64,000 bases of DNA from contig DATGJP010000067.1 of the NCBI GenBank assembly GCA_035295125.1, forward strand, positions 1 to 64,000, in the 5' to 3' direction. The stretch comes from JAICMB01 sp035295125 (GTDB lineage: Bacteria; Acidobacteriota; Terriglobia; Bryobacterales; Bryobacteraceae). This document shows positions 1 through 9,007 of the stretch, one piece after another; the first letter of the stretch is position 1, and each line of letters begins with the position of its first letter. A program made the position numbers and the translations under genes. The notes under the pieces are model-generated. The model was not told the origin of the DNA, did no database searches, and worked only from the letters and a program-made list of their open reading frames with translations.

Positions 1-1674
1 ATCAACGTGGCAAATGCCGCGGCAACTTTCACGGCGACTTTCAAGACGCAATACCTGCTTACGACGGCGGCGTCTCCGGTCGCGGGCGGAACGGTGAGTC
101 CGACAAGCGGGACGTTTTACGATATGGGCGCATCGGTGCCGGTCAGCGCCGCGGCGAACTCCGGTTTCACGTTTGCGAATTGGACCGGTCCTGTGGCGAG
201 TGCGAGCAGCGCTTCCACCAGCGTAACGATGAGTGCTCCCGCGGCCGTGACGGCTAATTTCAGCTCACTGACTGGGATTACAATTCAGACCAGTCCGACG
301 GGTCTGCAGTTCACCGTCGATGGCGGGAACACGCAGATTGCTCCACAAACCCTGAATCTGCCGCAGGGGCCACATACGATTGCCGTAGTCGGTACACAGC
401 CTGGCGCGACGGGTACGCAATACGTGTTCACGTCGTGGAGCGATGGCGGCGCAGCGTCGCACTCCATCAACGTGGCAAATGCCGCGGCAACTTTCACGGC
501 GACTTTCAAGACGCAATACCTGCTTACGACGGCGGCGTCTCCGGTCGGGGGTGGAACGGTTAGCCCCGCAAGCGGGACGTTCTACGATATGGGCGCCTCG
601 GTGCCGGTCAGCGCGACGGCAAACACCGGCTTCACGTTTACGAATTGGACCGGTCCTGTGGCGAGTGCGAGCAGCGCTTCCACCAGTGTGACGATGAGCG
701 CTCCAGCGACGGTGACGGCCAATTTCAGTTCGCTGACGGGGATTACAATTCAGACCAGTCCAAGCGGGCTGCAATTCAGCGTTGACGGCGGGAACGCGCA
801 AACCGCTCCGCAGACCCTGAATCTCTCGCAGGGTGCACATACGATTGCCGTGGTTGGAACCCAGGCGGGCGCAACGGCTACGCAGTATGTGTTCACGTCG
901 TGGAACGATGGCGGCGCCGCGTCGCACTCCATCAATGTGACGAACGCGGCGGCAACCTTCACGGCGACTTTCAAGACGCAGTATCAGCTAACGACGGCAG
1001 CCTCTCCGGTCGCGGGTGGAACAGTTAGTCCCACAAGCGGGACGTTCTACGATATGGGCGCCTCGGTGACTGTCAGCGCGACGGCAAACACCGGCTTCAC
1101 CTTTGCGAATTGGACGGGTCCGGTGGCGAGTGCGAGCAGCGCATCGAGCAACGTGACGATGAGTGGCCCGGCCACCGTGACGGCCAACTTCTTATCGCAG
1201 ACTGGAATTACGATTCAAACGATTCCGGCGGGCTTGCAGTTCAGCCTCGACGGAGGTGCGGTGCAGACGGCGCCCCAGACTCTGACGCTATCGCAGGGCC
1301 CGCACGTCATCTCCGTAGCCGGAACGCAGGCAGGCACGGCCGGAACGCAGTATGTCTTCACGTCGTGGACTGACGGCGGCGCCGCCTCGCACTCCATTAA
1401 TGTGACCAATACGGCCGCAACTTTTACGGCGAATTTCAAGACGCAGTACCTGTTGACGACGGCGGCCTCCCCGGTTGCGGGGGGTACCGTTACTCCAGCC
1501 ACCGGAGCGTTCTACGATTCCGGTACCGCGGTGCCCCTCAGCGCCACGGCGAACAGCGGATATTCTTTCACGGCATGGACGGGCCCGGTGGCAAGCGCGG
1601 CCAACGCTGCGACGACGATCACCATGAATGCGCCCTCCACGGTGACTGCCAACTTTGCTGTGGGTACTCCGTCG
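1..1674 (+). repeat. 465-bp in-frame tandem repeat (three full units plus a partial)
   Basis: The same 15-base block (encoding I-N-V-x-N) recurs at 1, 466, 931 and 1396, an exact 465-bp (155-codon) period. Units 1-465, 466-930 and 931-1395 are complete. The fourth (1396-1674) keeps only the InlB-like half before the C-terminal modules begin. More copies may lie to the left of the window. Confidence 0.93.
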
Positions 1675-2820
1675 GGTCTCGCGTTCTACCCGGTTACGCC
1701 CTGCCGCTTAGCCGATACCCGGGGCAACGGATTTTCCGGCGACTTCGGAGCGCCCACTATGGCGGCTGGAGCCACTCATGATTTCCCGATTCCGGCGAGC
1801 GCGTGCCACATTCCGGCGGGGGCCCAGGCTTACTCGCTGAATGTGACTGCGGTTCCCGTTGCGAAGCTCACGTACCTCAGCATCTGGCCCGCGGGCCAGC
1901 CGCAGCCCGTCGTTTCCACGCTGAACTCTTTTGATGGTCAAATTGTGGCCAATGCGGCCATTGTGCCCGCGGGCGGCAACGGCGCGATCAGTGTCTTTGT
2001 GAGTGACGCTACGGATGTGATCATCGACATCAACGGATACTTCGCCCCGCCGTCAGCCCAGGGATTAGCGTTTTACCCTGTGACGCCCTGCCGCGTCGCG
2101 GACACGCGCTCCAGTCCTTCGACGTTTGGCGGTCCAACATTACCCCAAGCCGGGACGCGAAGCTTTCCGATTCCGCAAAGCTCTTGCCACGGTATACCAG
2201 CCGGTGCTCAAGCGTACTCGCTGAATATGACGGTTGTTCCGACAAGTGTGCTCAACTACCTGTCGGCGTGGCCGTCCGGGGAAACGCAGCCGGTCGTTTC
2301 CACGTTGAACTCGCTCAATGGCCGCATCGTAGCCAACGCCGCAATCGTGCCGGCTGGAAACGCCGGTGGAGTGAGCGTCTATGTGAGCGACGGCAGTGAC
2401 GTGATCGTCGACATCAACGGCTATTTCGCACCTGCTGGCGGCGTCGGAGCCTTGTATTTCCATCCCGCGACGCCTTGCCGAATTGCCGATACGCGGAACA
2501 GCCCAAGCCCGTTCGGCGGTCCGTTCCTTACTGCTCAGTCGACTCGGGACTTCTCGATATTGAACAGCTCGTGTGGACTGCCGGCCGGGGCCCAGGCCTA
2601 TGCCCTGAACATGACCGTCGTGCCGCGTGAACCGCTGACGTACCTTACGACGTGGCCCACGGGGCAAAGTCAACCAGTGGTATCTACTCTGAATTCGCTC
2701 AACACCACCGTCGTGGCGAATGCGGCAGTCGTGCCTGCAGGCTCGGCCGGATCGATAAGCGTTTTTGTGAGTAACGCCACGGATCTCATCATTGACGCCA
2801 ATGGGTACTTTGCGCCTTAA
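1..2820 (+). CDS. Repetitive secreted/surface protein, 5' truncated by window edge
   Basis: The reading frame is already open at base 1, so the N-terminus and any signal peptide lie outside the window. The visible ~939 residues have two parts. The first ~558 residues are near-identical tandem units of exactly 155 aa. Each unit holds a divergent InlB-type B-repeat (core ending FTFANWTGPV) and a second beta module ending FTSWSDGG. The last ~380 residues are three ~125-aa modules, each starting near FYPVTPCRxADTR and ending INGYFAP or ANGYFAP, with paired cysteines. Such architecture fits an exported adhesin or matrix protein; no enzymatic motif is seen. The high identity of the repeats suggests recent amplification. 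Function is inferred from architecture only. Confidence 0.85.
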   Translation: MNVANAAATFTATFKTQYLLTTAASPVAGGTVSPTSGTFYDMGASVPVSAAANSGFTFANWTGPVASASSASTSVTMSAPAAVTANFSSLTGITIQTSPTGLQFTVDGGNTQIAPQTLNLPQGPHTIAVVGTQPGATGTQYVFTSWSDGGAASHSINVANAAATFTATFKTQYLLTTAASPVGGGTVSPASGTFYDMGASVPVSATANTGFTFTNWTGPVASASSASTSVTMSAPATVTANFSSLTGITIQTSPSGLQFSVDGGNAQTAPQTLNLSQGAHTIAVVGTQAGATATQYVFTSWNDGGAASHSINVTNAAATFTATFKTQYQLTTAASPVAGGTVSPTSGTFYDMGASVTVSATANTGFTFANWTGPVASASSASSNVTMSGPATVTANFLSQTGITIQTIPAGLQFSLDGGAVQTAPQTLTLSQGPHVISVAGTQAGTAGTQYVFTSWTDGGAASHSINVTNTAATFTANFKTQYLLTTAASPVAGGTVTPATGAFYDSGTAVPLSATANSGYSFTAWTGPVASAANAATTITMNAPSTVTANFAVGTPSGLAFYPVTPCRLADTRGNGFSGDFGAPTMAAGATHDFPIPASACHIPAGAQAYSLNVTAVPVAKLTYLSIWPAGQPQPVVSTLNSFDGQIVANAAIVPAGGNGAISVFVSDATDVIIDINGYFAPPSAQGLAFYPVTPCRVADTRSSPSTFGGPTLPQAGTRSFPIPQSSCHGIPAGAQAYSLNMTVVPTSVLNYLSAWPSGETQPVVSTLNSLNGRIVANAAIVPAGNAGGVSVYVSDGSDVIVDINGYFAPAGGVGALYFHPATPCRIADTRNSPSPFGGPFLTAQSTRDFSILNSSCGLPAGAQAYALNMTVVPREPLTYLTTWPTGQSQPVVSTLNSLNTTVVANAAVVPAGSAGSISVFVSNATDLIIDANGYFAP
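1675..2817 (+). repeat. Three C-terminal ~125-aa modules ending NGYFAP
   Basis: Modules at about 1675-2049, 2062-2433 and 2443-2817 share the opening TPCRxADTR, a central QPVVSTLNS, VANAAxVPAG, and a terminal D-I/A-NGYFAP. They are diverged from each other, unlike the 465-bp units, so they represent an older duplication within the same gene. The last one ends the protein. Confidence 0.85.
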
Positions 2821-2876
2821 TACGGCGGCGATTCCGCCGGATCGGCGGGCGTCCAGTGTATACTTGTCCGACAGTG

Positions 2877-3824
2877 ATGCCGAATCGCTTCCTCGTTCTG
2901 GCAGCGGCGGCCGCCCTGTTCGGGAGCTCGTGCCAGCGCAACTCAAAAAAGACCATTGCCGTTATCCCTAAAGCGACTTCGCACCTCTTCTTCATGTCGG
3001 TGCATGCCGGGGTGCGAGCCGCGGAGAAGGAGTTTGGTGTAAATGTGCTGTGGAACGGGCCTGAAAACGAGACGGACTATTCGCGCCAAATTGAAATTAC
3101 GGATGCCATGGTGGCCCGCCATGTGGATGCGTTGGCGATTTCAGCCACCGATCAGACTGCCCTGGTGACCCCGGTTAAACGCGCCATCGACAGCGGCATT
3201 CCGGTGACGATTTTCGACTCCGGCCTGGCCGTGGACAACTATGTAACTTTCGTGGCCACCGACAACTACGACGCAGGCCGGACCGCAGCGCGGCAATTAG
3301 CGGCCCTCATCAACGGCAAAGGCAAGATCGCGATGATTCTGCAAAAACCGGGCGGGCAGTCGACCGGGATTCGCGAGAAAGGATTCGAAGAAGCGATCGC
3401 GCGCGAATTCCCGGATATCAAGATCGTGGCGCGGCAGTTTGGCCTGGGCGATCCGGCGAAGTCACGGTCCGCGGCCGAGAACATCCTGACAGCTCATCCG
3501 AATCTCGATGGTATGTTCGCGTCCGCCGAGGCCAGCTCCATCGGGGCTGTGCAAGCCATCAGCTCGCGAAATCTTTCCGGGAAGATCAAGCTGGTGGGTT
3601 TCGATTTCAGCGATACCCATCGCGAAGCGCTGAAGAACGGAACGATGGCGGCTACCATCGTGCAGGATCCCTACCAGATGGGTTACCAGGCGGTACGGAC
3701 GCTGGCGCTCAAGCTGCGAGGCGAGACTCCGCCGAAGCAGATTGATCTGAAGGGCCGCGTGGTCACGAAAGAGGATCTCTCGAAGCCCGAATTGCAGGCG
3801 CTTCTGTCGCCGGTGGGAAAGTAA
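2877..3824 (+). CDS. Sugar-type periplasmic substrate-binding lipoprotein (LacI/RbsB-like fold)
   Basis: A 315-aa protein of the Peripla_BP_4 type, which captures a sugar or similar small molecule outside the membrane for an ABC importer. The start at 2877 gives a lipoprotein signal (hydrophobic AAAAALFG, then SSC at about residue 19). The body shows the family pattern: a 'VIPKATSHLFF' first strand, 'ISATDQTALVTPVKRA', a 'TDNYDAGRTAARQL' hinge region, 'GMFASAEASSIGAVQAI' and 'IVQDPYQMGYQAV'. No ABC ATPase or permease lies nearby, so it is an orphan here. A TATACT hexamer at 2859-2864 lies only ~13 bases before the ATG, so the transcript may be nearly leaderless. A GTG at 2856 is an alternative start but would disrupt the signal peptide. 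Confidence 0.85.
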   Translation: MPNRFLVLAAAAALFGSSCQRNSKKTIAVIPKATSHLFFMSVHAGVRAAEKEFGVNVLWNGPENETDYSRQIEITDAMVARHVDALAISATDQTALVTPVKRAIDSGIPVTIFDSGLAVDNYVTFVATDNYDAGRTAARQLAALINGKGKIAMILQKPGGQSTGIREKGFEEAIAREFPDIKIVARQFGLGDPAKSRSAAENILTAHPNLDGMFASAEASSIGAVQAISSRNLSGKIKLVGFDFSDTHREALKNGTMAATIVQDPYQMGYQAVRTLALKLRGETPPKQIDLKGRVVTKEDLSKPELQALLSPVGK

Positions 3825-3856
3825 AACGGCTGCCTGTTCGATATCCTGGAACTTAG

Positions 3857-4933
3857 ATGCCCTTTGCCCTAATTCCGGAGGCGATAGAAGACTTCCGCGC
3901 CGGCCGAATGCTCGTAATCGTCGATGACGAGGACCGCGAAAATGAAGGCGACGTAACGATCGCCGCGGAAGCAGTGACGCCCGCAATCATCAATTTCATG
4001 GCGAAGCACGCTCGCGGATTGATCTGCCTGGCTCTCGGTCCGGAGATATGCGATGCGCTGGAGCTGCCGCCCATGACACAGCGGAACACCTCGCGTTTTG
4101 GAACGGCATTCTGCGAATCCATCGAAGCGGTGGAAGGAGTGACCACGGGCATTTCCGCCGCTGACCGCGCGCGTACGATTCAAGTGGCGATCGATCCGAA
4201 CTCGCGGCCCAGCGATCTTGCGCGTCCGGGTCACACGTTTCCTTTGCGGGCGCGCGAGGGTGGCGTTCTGGTGCGGGCCGGACAGACGGAAGCCGTCGTC
4301 GACATGGCGCGAATTGCCGGGTTCCGTCCGGGCGGTGTGATCTGCGAAATCATGAACGAAGACGGCACCATGGCGCGGGTACCGGAGCTGAAGGTTTTCT
4401 GCGAACAGCACGGGCTGAAGATGATCTCGGTGGCCGACTTGATTCGCTACCGGCTGCACACGGAGACGTTCATCGAGCGCCAATCGGAAAGCTGCCTGCG
4501 TACGGAATTCGGCACGTTCCGGACCATCACGTACGCGAGCACAATGCTGCCCGAGCAGCACCTGGTGCTGGTTCACGGGCAGATCGACCGCGACGAGCCG
4601 GTCCTTGTGCGGATGCACGCCCGCTGTATCTACGGCGACGTGTTCGGATCGACGGATTGCGAATGTCATGACACGATGCGGCGATCGCTGAAGCGGATTA
4701 CCGAGGAAGGATCTGGTGTCCTGGTGTACCTGCACCAGAGCGGCCCGACGCGCGATCACCGCGGTCAAGCCATCGCGGCGGCACATTCCAGGACACAGCA
4801 TGAGAGCGGGATCGGCGCTCAAATCCTTTCCGATTTGGGACTGCGGCGCATCCGGCTGCTGACGAATCATCCGCGCAAGGTGGCCGCCCTGGACGCCTAT
4901 GGCGTGGAGATTGTGGAGCAGTTGCCGGTGTAG
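3857..4933 (+). CDS. ribBA: 3,4-dihydroxy-2-butanone 4-phosphate synthase fused to a degenerate GTP cyclohydrolase II domain
   Basis: A 358-aa protein of riboflavin synthesis. Residues 1 to ~205 are a convincing DHBP synthase, which converts ribulose 5-phosphate to the four-carbon riboflavin precursor: DDEDRENEGD near the N-terminus, GVTTGISAADRA, RPGHTFPLRA and VICEIMNEDG are all kept. The C-terminal ~150 residues resemble GTP cyclohydrolase II and keep the zinc cysteines (C-x10-C-x-C around GDVFGS) and the end RLLTNHPRKV. The catalytic QEGRGIGL loop is replaced by unrelated residues, and the segment that normally carries the DTxEAN and Asp-x-Arg catalytic residues is about 20 residues short. 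This matches the RibBX idea of a synthase with a non-catalytic RibA-like tail; loss of cyclohydrolase activity is inferred. Confidence 0.88.
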   Translation: MPFALIPEAIEDFRAGRMLVIVDDEDRENEGDVTIAAEAVTPAIINFMAKHARGLICLALGPEICDALELPPMTQRNTSRFGTAFCESIEAVEGVTTGISAADRARTIQVAIDPNSRPSDLARPGHTFPLRAREGGVLVRAGQTEAVVDMARIAGFRPGGVICEIMNEDGTMARVPELKVFCEQHGLKMISVADLIRYRLHTETFIERQSESCLRTEFGTFRTITYASTMLPEQHLVLVHGQIDRDEPVLVRMHARCIYGDVFGSTDCECHDTMRRSLKRITEEGSGVLVYLHQSGPTRDHRGQAIAAAHSRTQHESGIGAQILSDLGLRRIRLLTNHPRKVAALDAYGVEIVEQLPV

Positions 4934-4978
4934 TGTCGCGAATGTGCGCGCCTGCGGCGTGACACAATAGACACTTCG

Positions 4979-6337
4979 ATGTCGGAAGCAAGAATCTCTG
5001 CAACCGGTACAACCGAGTCGGCTGCCCACCTGACTCGCGCTCTCGGCCTCTGGGACCTCGTTTTCATTGGCATCATTCTAGTGCAGCCCACCGCGCCCAT
5101 GCCACTTTTTGGAGTGGTTCAGGTAGAAGCTCGTGGGCACGTCGTCACGACCATTTTGATTGCGATGGTCGCAATGCTGTTCACAGCGATCAGTTACGGC
5201 CGCATGGCACGCGCCTATCCGACCGCCGGGTCGGCTTACACCTATGTCGGCCATGAGATCCATTCCGCTCTCGGCTATGCGACGGGATGGAGCATGCTCA
5301 TGGATTACGTCCTGAACCCCGTGATCTGCACCATCTGGTGCAGCAAAGCCGCGATGAACATCATTCCGGGAATTCCATACGTGCTTTGGGCGCTGTTTTT
5401 CGCCGGACTCTTCACGTTCATGAATCTGAGGCGCATCCAGGCGACCGCGCGGATTAACGAGATATTGGCGCTGGCGATGAGTCTCGTCATCATCGCCATG
5501 CTGGTTTGCACGGTGCGATACGTTCTCGGGCTGCCGAATCTGAATCTGGGTTTCTTCACAAAGCCTTTTTACGATCCGCATACATTCTCAATGCAGCGCG
5601 TTGCCACCGGGACTTCGCTGGCGGTGCTTACCTATATTGGATTCGACGGCATTTCGACCCTGTCTGAGGAGGTGCGCAACCCACGGCGGAACATCCTGCT
5701 GGCGACGGTACTGATTTGCCTGATCACTGGTGTTCTATCGGCAATCGAAGTTTACGCCGCACAACTGATCTGGCCCGCAGGTCAACCGTTTCCGGATGTC
5801 GACACGGCATACGTCCACGTGGCCGGACGCGCGGGCGGCCTGTGGCTATTCCATGCGATCAACGCGACGCTGCTGGTTGCGTCGGTCGGGTCGGGTGCGG
5901 GGGCGCAGTTGTCGGGTGCGAGGCTGCTGTACGGCATGGGGCGCGATAACGCGATTCCGAGGCGCTTCTTCGGGTTTCTCAGTCCCAAGACCAAGATTCC
6001 CGCTCGTAATGTTCTGTTGATCGGCGTGATCAGCCTGATCGGCGCATACCTCATCACGTACGAACTTGGGGCGGAGCTATTGAACTTCGGCGCGTTCATC
6101 GGGTTCATGGGTGTCAACATCGCCGCGCTACTGCACTACTTCATCAGGTCCGATGAGAAGCGGTTAACGTATCTGATTCCTCCGATAATTGGTTTCCTGA
6201 TCTGTTTCGGAATGTGGCTCAGCCTGCGCACGCCGGCGAAGATCGCGGGTGGTACGTGGCTGTTGTTAGGAATCGCGTACGGAGCTTGGAAGACGCAGGG
6301 GTTCCGGAAGAGCCTGAGCTTCGAAATCGGCGAATAA
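4979..6337 (+). CDS. APC superfamily amino acid/polyamine permease
   Basis: A 452-aa integral membrane protein with about 12 hydrophobic segments. It carries hallmarks of the amino acid-polyamine-organocation family: 'LTRALGLWDLVFIG' at the start, 'GRMARAYPTAGSAYTY' (TM3 region), 'TYIGFDGISTLSEEVRNPRRN' (the E-x2-NP-x-R loop) and 'SGARLLYGMGRDNAIP'. It probably imports an amino acid or amine; the substrate cannot be told from sequence. A WYL regulator starts 3 bases after its stop, so the two are likely cotranscribed and the regulator may respond to the same nutrient. Confidence 0.9.
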   Translation: MSEARISATGTTESAAHLTRALGLWDLVFIGIILVQPTAPMPLFGVVQVEARGHVVTTILIAMVAMLFTAISYGRMARAYPTAGSAYTYVGHEIHSALGYATGWSMLMDYVLNPVICTIWCSKAAMNIIPGIPYVLWALFFAGLFTFMNLRRIQATARINEILALAMSLVIIAMLVCTVRYVLGLPNLNLGFFTKPFYDPHTFSMQRVATGTSLAVLTYIGFDGISTLSEEVRNPRRNILLATVLICLITGVLSAIEVYAAQLIWPAGQPFPDVDTAYVHVAGRAGGLWLFHAINATLLVASVGSGAGAQLSGARLLYGMGRDNAIPRRFFGFLSPKTKIPARNVLLIGVISLIGAYLITYELGAELLNFGAFIGFMGVNIAALLHYFIRSDEKRLTYLIPPIIGFLICFGMWLSLRTPAKIAGGTWLLLGIAYGAWKTQGFRKSLSFEIGE

Positions 6338-6340
6338 GGC

Positions 6341-7291
6341 ATGCGCGCCGATCGTCTGCTCTCGATCCTGCTGTTGCTGCAAGTGAACCGGAGGATGACA
6401 GCTCGCGAGTTGTCGCGGCGCCTGGAGGTTTCGGAGCGGACGATTCTACGGGACATGGATGCGCTAAGCGGTTCCGGCGTGCCGGTGATGGCGGAGCGGG
6501 GAAGCGGCGGCGGTTGGAGTCTGATGGAGGAGTATCAGACCAAGCTTACGGGTCTCAGCACGGCCGAGATTCAGTCGCTTTTCCTGGGGAAACCACCGAA
6601 GTTGATGGCCGATCTGGGATTGCGGAAAGAATCTGAGGCCGCGTGGATCAAGCTGCAGGCTTCCCTGCCGTCGCACGTTCGGGAACAGGCGGAGTTCGTT
6701 CGCCAGCGCATCCTGATTGACACACGCGGCTGGCGCGATCCGGGGGAATCGGTGCAGTGCCTGCCGGTTCTACTGGATGCGCTCTGGCGGGAGCGGAGAA
6801 TCCGGTTTGTTTATGAGCGAACGCTCGGTGAGACCGGCGAGCGGGTGGGCGATCCACTTGGGCTGGTAGCGCGGGGCAGCGTCTGGTACCTGATTGCCCG
6901 CATTGATGCCGACCCACGAACTTATCGCGTTTCCCGTATTCGCGATGTCGCGATCCTCGAGGAGACCAGCACGCGCCCCTCCGGATTTGAGTTGGCGGCG
7001 TGGTGGGAGCAGTCGGCGACCGACTTTCGGGAAAAGCTACCGCGTTATTACGCAACGTTTCTCGCGGACCCCTCGCTGATGCCGTGGATTCGGTATCGGG
7101 GCTGGCGGCTCGAGGAAGAGAAGCCGGATGGAGACCGCATACGGATCCGGCTGCGATTCGATGCCGAGGAAGAGGCGCTGCAGTTTGTGTTGAGCTTTGG
7201 CGGGCGGGTGGATATTGTCGAACCGGCGGAACTCTGTCCCAAAGTGCTGGCAGGCGCGAGGGCAATCGTCGAGCGGTTCGAGCGAGCTTAA
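6341..7291 (+). CDS. YafY-type transcriptional regulator (HTH + WYL domain)
   Basis: A 316-aa regulator. Residues ~3-60 form a DeoR-like winged helix ('RLLSILLLLQVNRRMTARELSRRLEVSERTILRDMDAL'). From ~135 onward comes a WYL domain, a ligand-sensing fold ('RRIRFVYER', 'PLGLVARGSVWYLIARID', 'RTYRVSRIRD'), and a C-terminal WCX-like part. The canonical W-Y-L triad is present as WYL in 'SVWYLIA'. It begins 3 bases after the upstream permease and is probably translationally coupled to it. The effector is unknown. Confidence 0.88.
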   Translation: MRADRLLSILLLLQVNRRMTARELSRRLEVSERTILRDMDALSGSGVPVMAERGSGGGWSLMEEYQTKLTGLSTAEIQSLFLGKPPKLMADLGLRKESEAAWIKLQASLPSHVREQAEFVRQRILIDTRGWRDPGESVQCLPVLLDALWRERRIRFVYERTLGETGERVGDPLGLVARGSVWYLIARIDADPRTYRVSRIRDVAILEETSTRPSGFELAAWWEQSATDFREKLPRYYATFLADPSLMPWIRYRGWRLEEEKPDGDRIRIRLRFDAEEEALQFVLSFGGRVDIVEPAELCPKVLAGARAIVERFERA

Positions 7292-7671
7292 TACTTCTGG
7301 TTCGTCATAAGAAATCGCGGGTGGATTCGGGCTCGGGCGCGAGCACTCGACAGGTACGGAACCCGTGATTTCTCCATGGTCACTTTGGCTGGTCGTTCAG
7401 GCGCTCGACTACGCGGGTGGAATCAGCTTTCCCGCCCGAAAGTAGCTGAGGATCAATTCACGGTGCTGATGCACAGGGGGATGAACTCGAAGCGGGCTCG
7501 GCGAGTTGGTCGTATCCGGGCGACGGAAAATGGCAGCGCGAGCAGACCACGGCCGAACGTCTGCGCGGTCGCAGGACGCCGTAGATTGCGAGAACGAGCA
7601 CAGCCGCCGGCGTGAACGGGTCTCATTAGATCATTACCGGTCTATTGTGAAGAATGACGACGGACAGGACA
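7292..7671. other. Intergenic, 380 bp, nothing firm
   Basis: This gap lies between convergent genes. Short open frames exist on both strands but none has a ribosome binding site, family motif or codon pattern I can defend. No clear terminator hairpin is seen. Confidence 0.5.
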
Positions 7672-8511
7672 CTAGAGCTTCACCATGTGCGCGCTCTCGG
7701 CCCAGAGCTTCTCGGCCAGTTCGTCGTCGTGCGCGAGCTTCGACGGCTCCTTCGGCTCGAGCTGGTTGAAGTAGAGGCCGGTCTTGCCTTCGACCTCGGC
7801 GCTCGAAGCGAGCTGCACGATCGACTTCGCGGCCTTCTCGGGCGTGATCATGATCAGCCTTTTCGCCAGCCAGATCATTGGCTGTATCCATCTCGGCGCG
7901 CAGTCCCAGATTCCTGTTGCGACGGCGCCGGGATGCACAGCGTTCACCGTCACCCCCTTGCCCTCGAGCCGCTTCGCGAGCGCGCGGGTAAACAGTACGT
8001 TGCCGAGCTTGCTGCGTCCGTACGCCTTCGCCATGTCCCAGCCGCCGCGCTCGAAACCGAGGTCTGCGAGGTCCATCGTGGCGTCGTAGTGCGTGCTGGA
8101 CGCCACGTTCACGACGCGCGCGGGTGCGCTCTTCACGAGGAGATCGAGCAGCAGGTTCGTGAGCAGAAAGGGCCCGAGGTGATTAACGGCGAAGGTGCGC
8201 TCGATGCCGTCTTCCGTGACCTCGCGCCGCCGCGTCGCCAGCCCCGCGTTGTTCACCAGCACGTCGATCCGGTCGTACTTCGCGAGCACGTCAGCAGCGA
8301 GCTTGTGAATCTGCGCCTGCGAGCCAAAGTCGCAGAGCCACGAATCCGGGGCAACGGCCACGCCTGCGCGGCGTTTTACGTCGTCGACCGCCGCGTTCAG
8401 TTTCCTTTGATTGCGCCCGAGGAGCACCAGCCGGTTCCCCTGCCGCGCGAGCGCGACGGCCGCTTCGAGCCCAATGCCGCTCGTCGTGCCGGTGATCAAG
8501 ATTGTCGACAT
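7672..8511 (-). CDS. Short-chain dehydrogenase/reductase (retinol dehydrogenase-like)
   Basis: A 279-aa classical SDR oxidoreductase. The start at 8511 is favoured because an AGGGG lies ~9 bases upstream and the protein then begins directly with the cofactor site MSTILITGTTSGIG (the TGxxxGIG Rossmann motif). It continues with NNAG, 'VNVASSTHYDA' (catalytic Ser region) and 'AYGRSKLGN' (Tyr-x3-Lys). The region 'VNHLGPFLLTNLLLDLL' and the overall length recall the retinol-dehydrogenase or protochlorophyllide-reductase-like subgroup. It probably acts on a hydrophobic carbonyl or alcohol with NADP(H). An upstream in-frame ATG at 8568 would add 19 residues with no family counterpart. Confidence 0.87.
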   Translation of the reverse strand: MSTILITGTTSGIGLEAAVALARQGNRLVLLGRNQRKLNAAVDDVKRRAGVAVAPDSWLCDFGSQAQIHKLAADVLAKYDRIDVLVNNAGLATRRREVTEDGIERTFAVNHLGPFLLTNLLLDLLVKSAPARVVNVASSTHYDATMDLADLGFERGGWDMAKAYGRSKLGNVLFTRALAKRLEGKGVTVNAVHPGAVATGIWDCAPRWIQPMIWLAKRLIMITPEKAAKSIVQLASSAEVEGKTGLYFNQLEPKEPSKLAHDDELAEKLWAESAHMVKL

Positions 8512-9007
8512 GTTTGCGACCCCTAGCATGATGACATGCTCAAATATATGCCGAACGCCGCGCATCACTGGCGGCTGGCCTGTATACTCGCCAACAATGG
8601 CGTACTGACATCACGTATGACGAGAACTCGGCGTGGCCCGAAGGCGTTCGAGGCAGGATTGGGGTGTCAGTTTTCCGGCGGCACTCGCTCAACAGTATCA
8701 ATAACGATCGCCGGCAAGAACAGGGCAACCGCAGCCTCAAACGAGTCAGTAGAAACTGGCTCTGCCCGATGGCGGGAAGACAGGATAGGAACAGCAGGAA
8801 ACGACTGGTACGTCCCAACATTGAGCGTATTCCCTCTCCACAATCCGAACGATTGAAGTCTAGCTTTTCATCCGTCGCCGTCCCGATCCGGCGCACCTGG
8901 CCCGAATCAGCGATCCGAGGCTGAAGGTTAGGGGTGCGGGGGCTTGAAATAGCTCCGCCGCTCTGGTCCGCATGCCAGGTTGCACTCCGCACCCCTGCGG
9001 CCGATGT
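8512..9007. other. Intergenic, ~500 bp, nothing recognised
   Basis: No supported gene. Short frames on both strands look like chance. A G-rich block near 8930 (ggggtgcggg) has a complementary copy near 8988 (ccgcacccct) and could form a long-loop hairpin downstream of the minus-strand gene that ends at 9008; its significance is uncertain. Confidence 0.4.

Noticed and set aside
3869..5029. 386-aa minus-strand frame opposite ribBA
   Set aside because: No family resemblance, and composition typical of an antisense shadow.
7376..7615. 79-aa plus-strand frame and a Cys-containing minus-strand frame between the WYL regulator and SDR genes
   Set aside because: Neither has a start signal or recognisable family.
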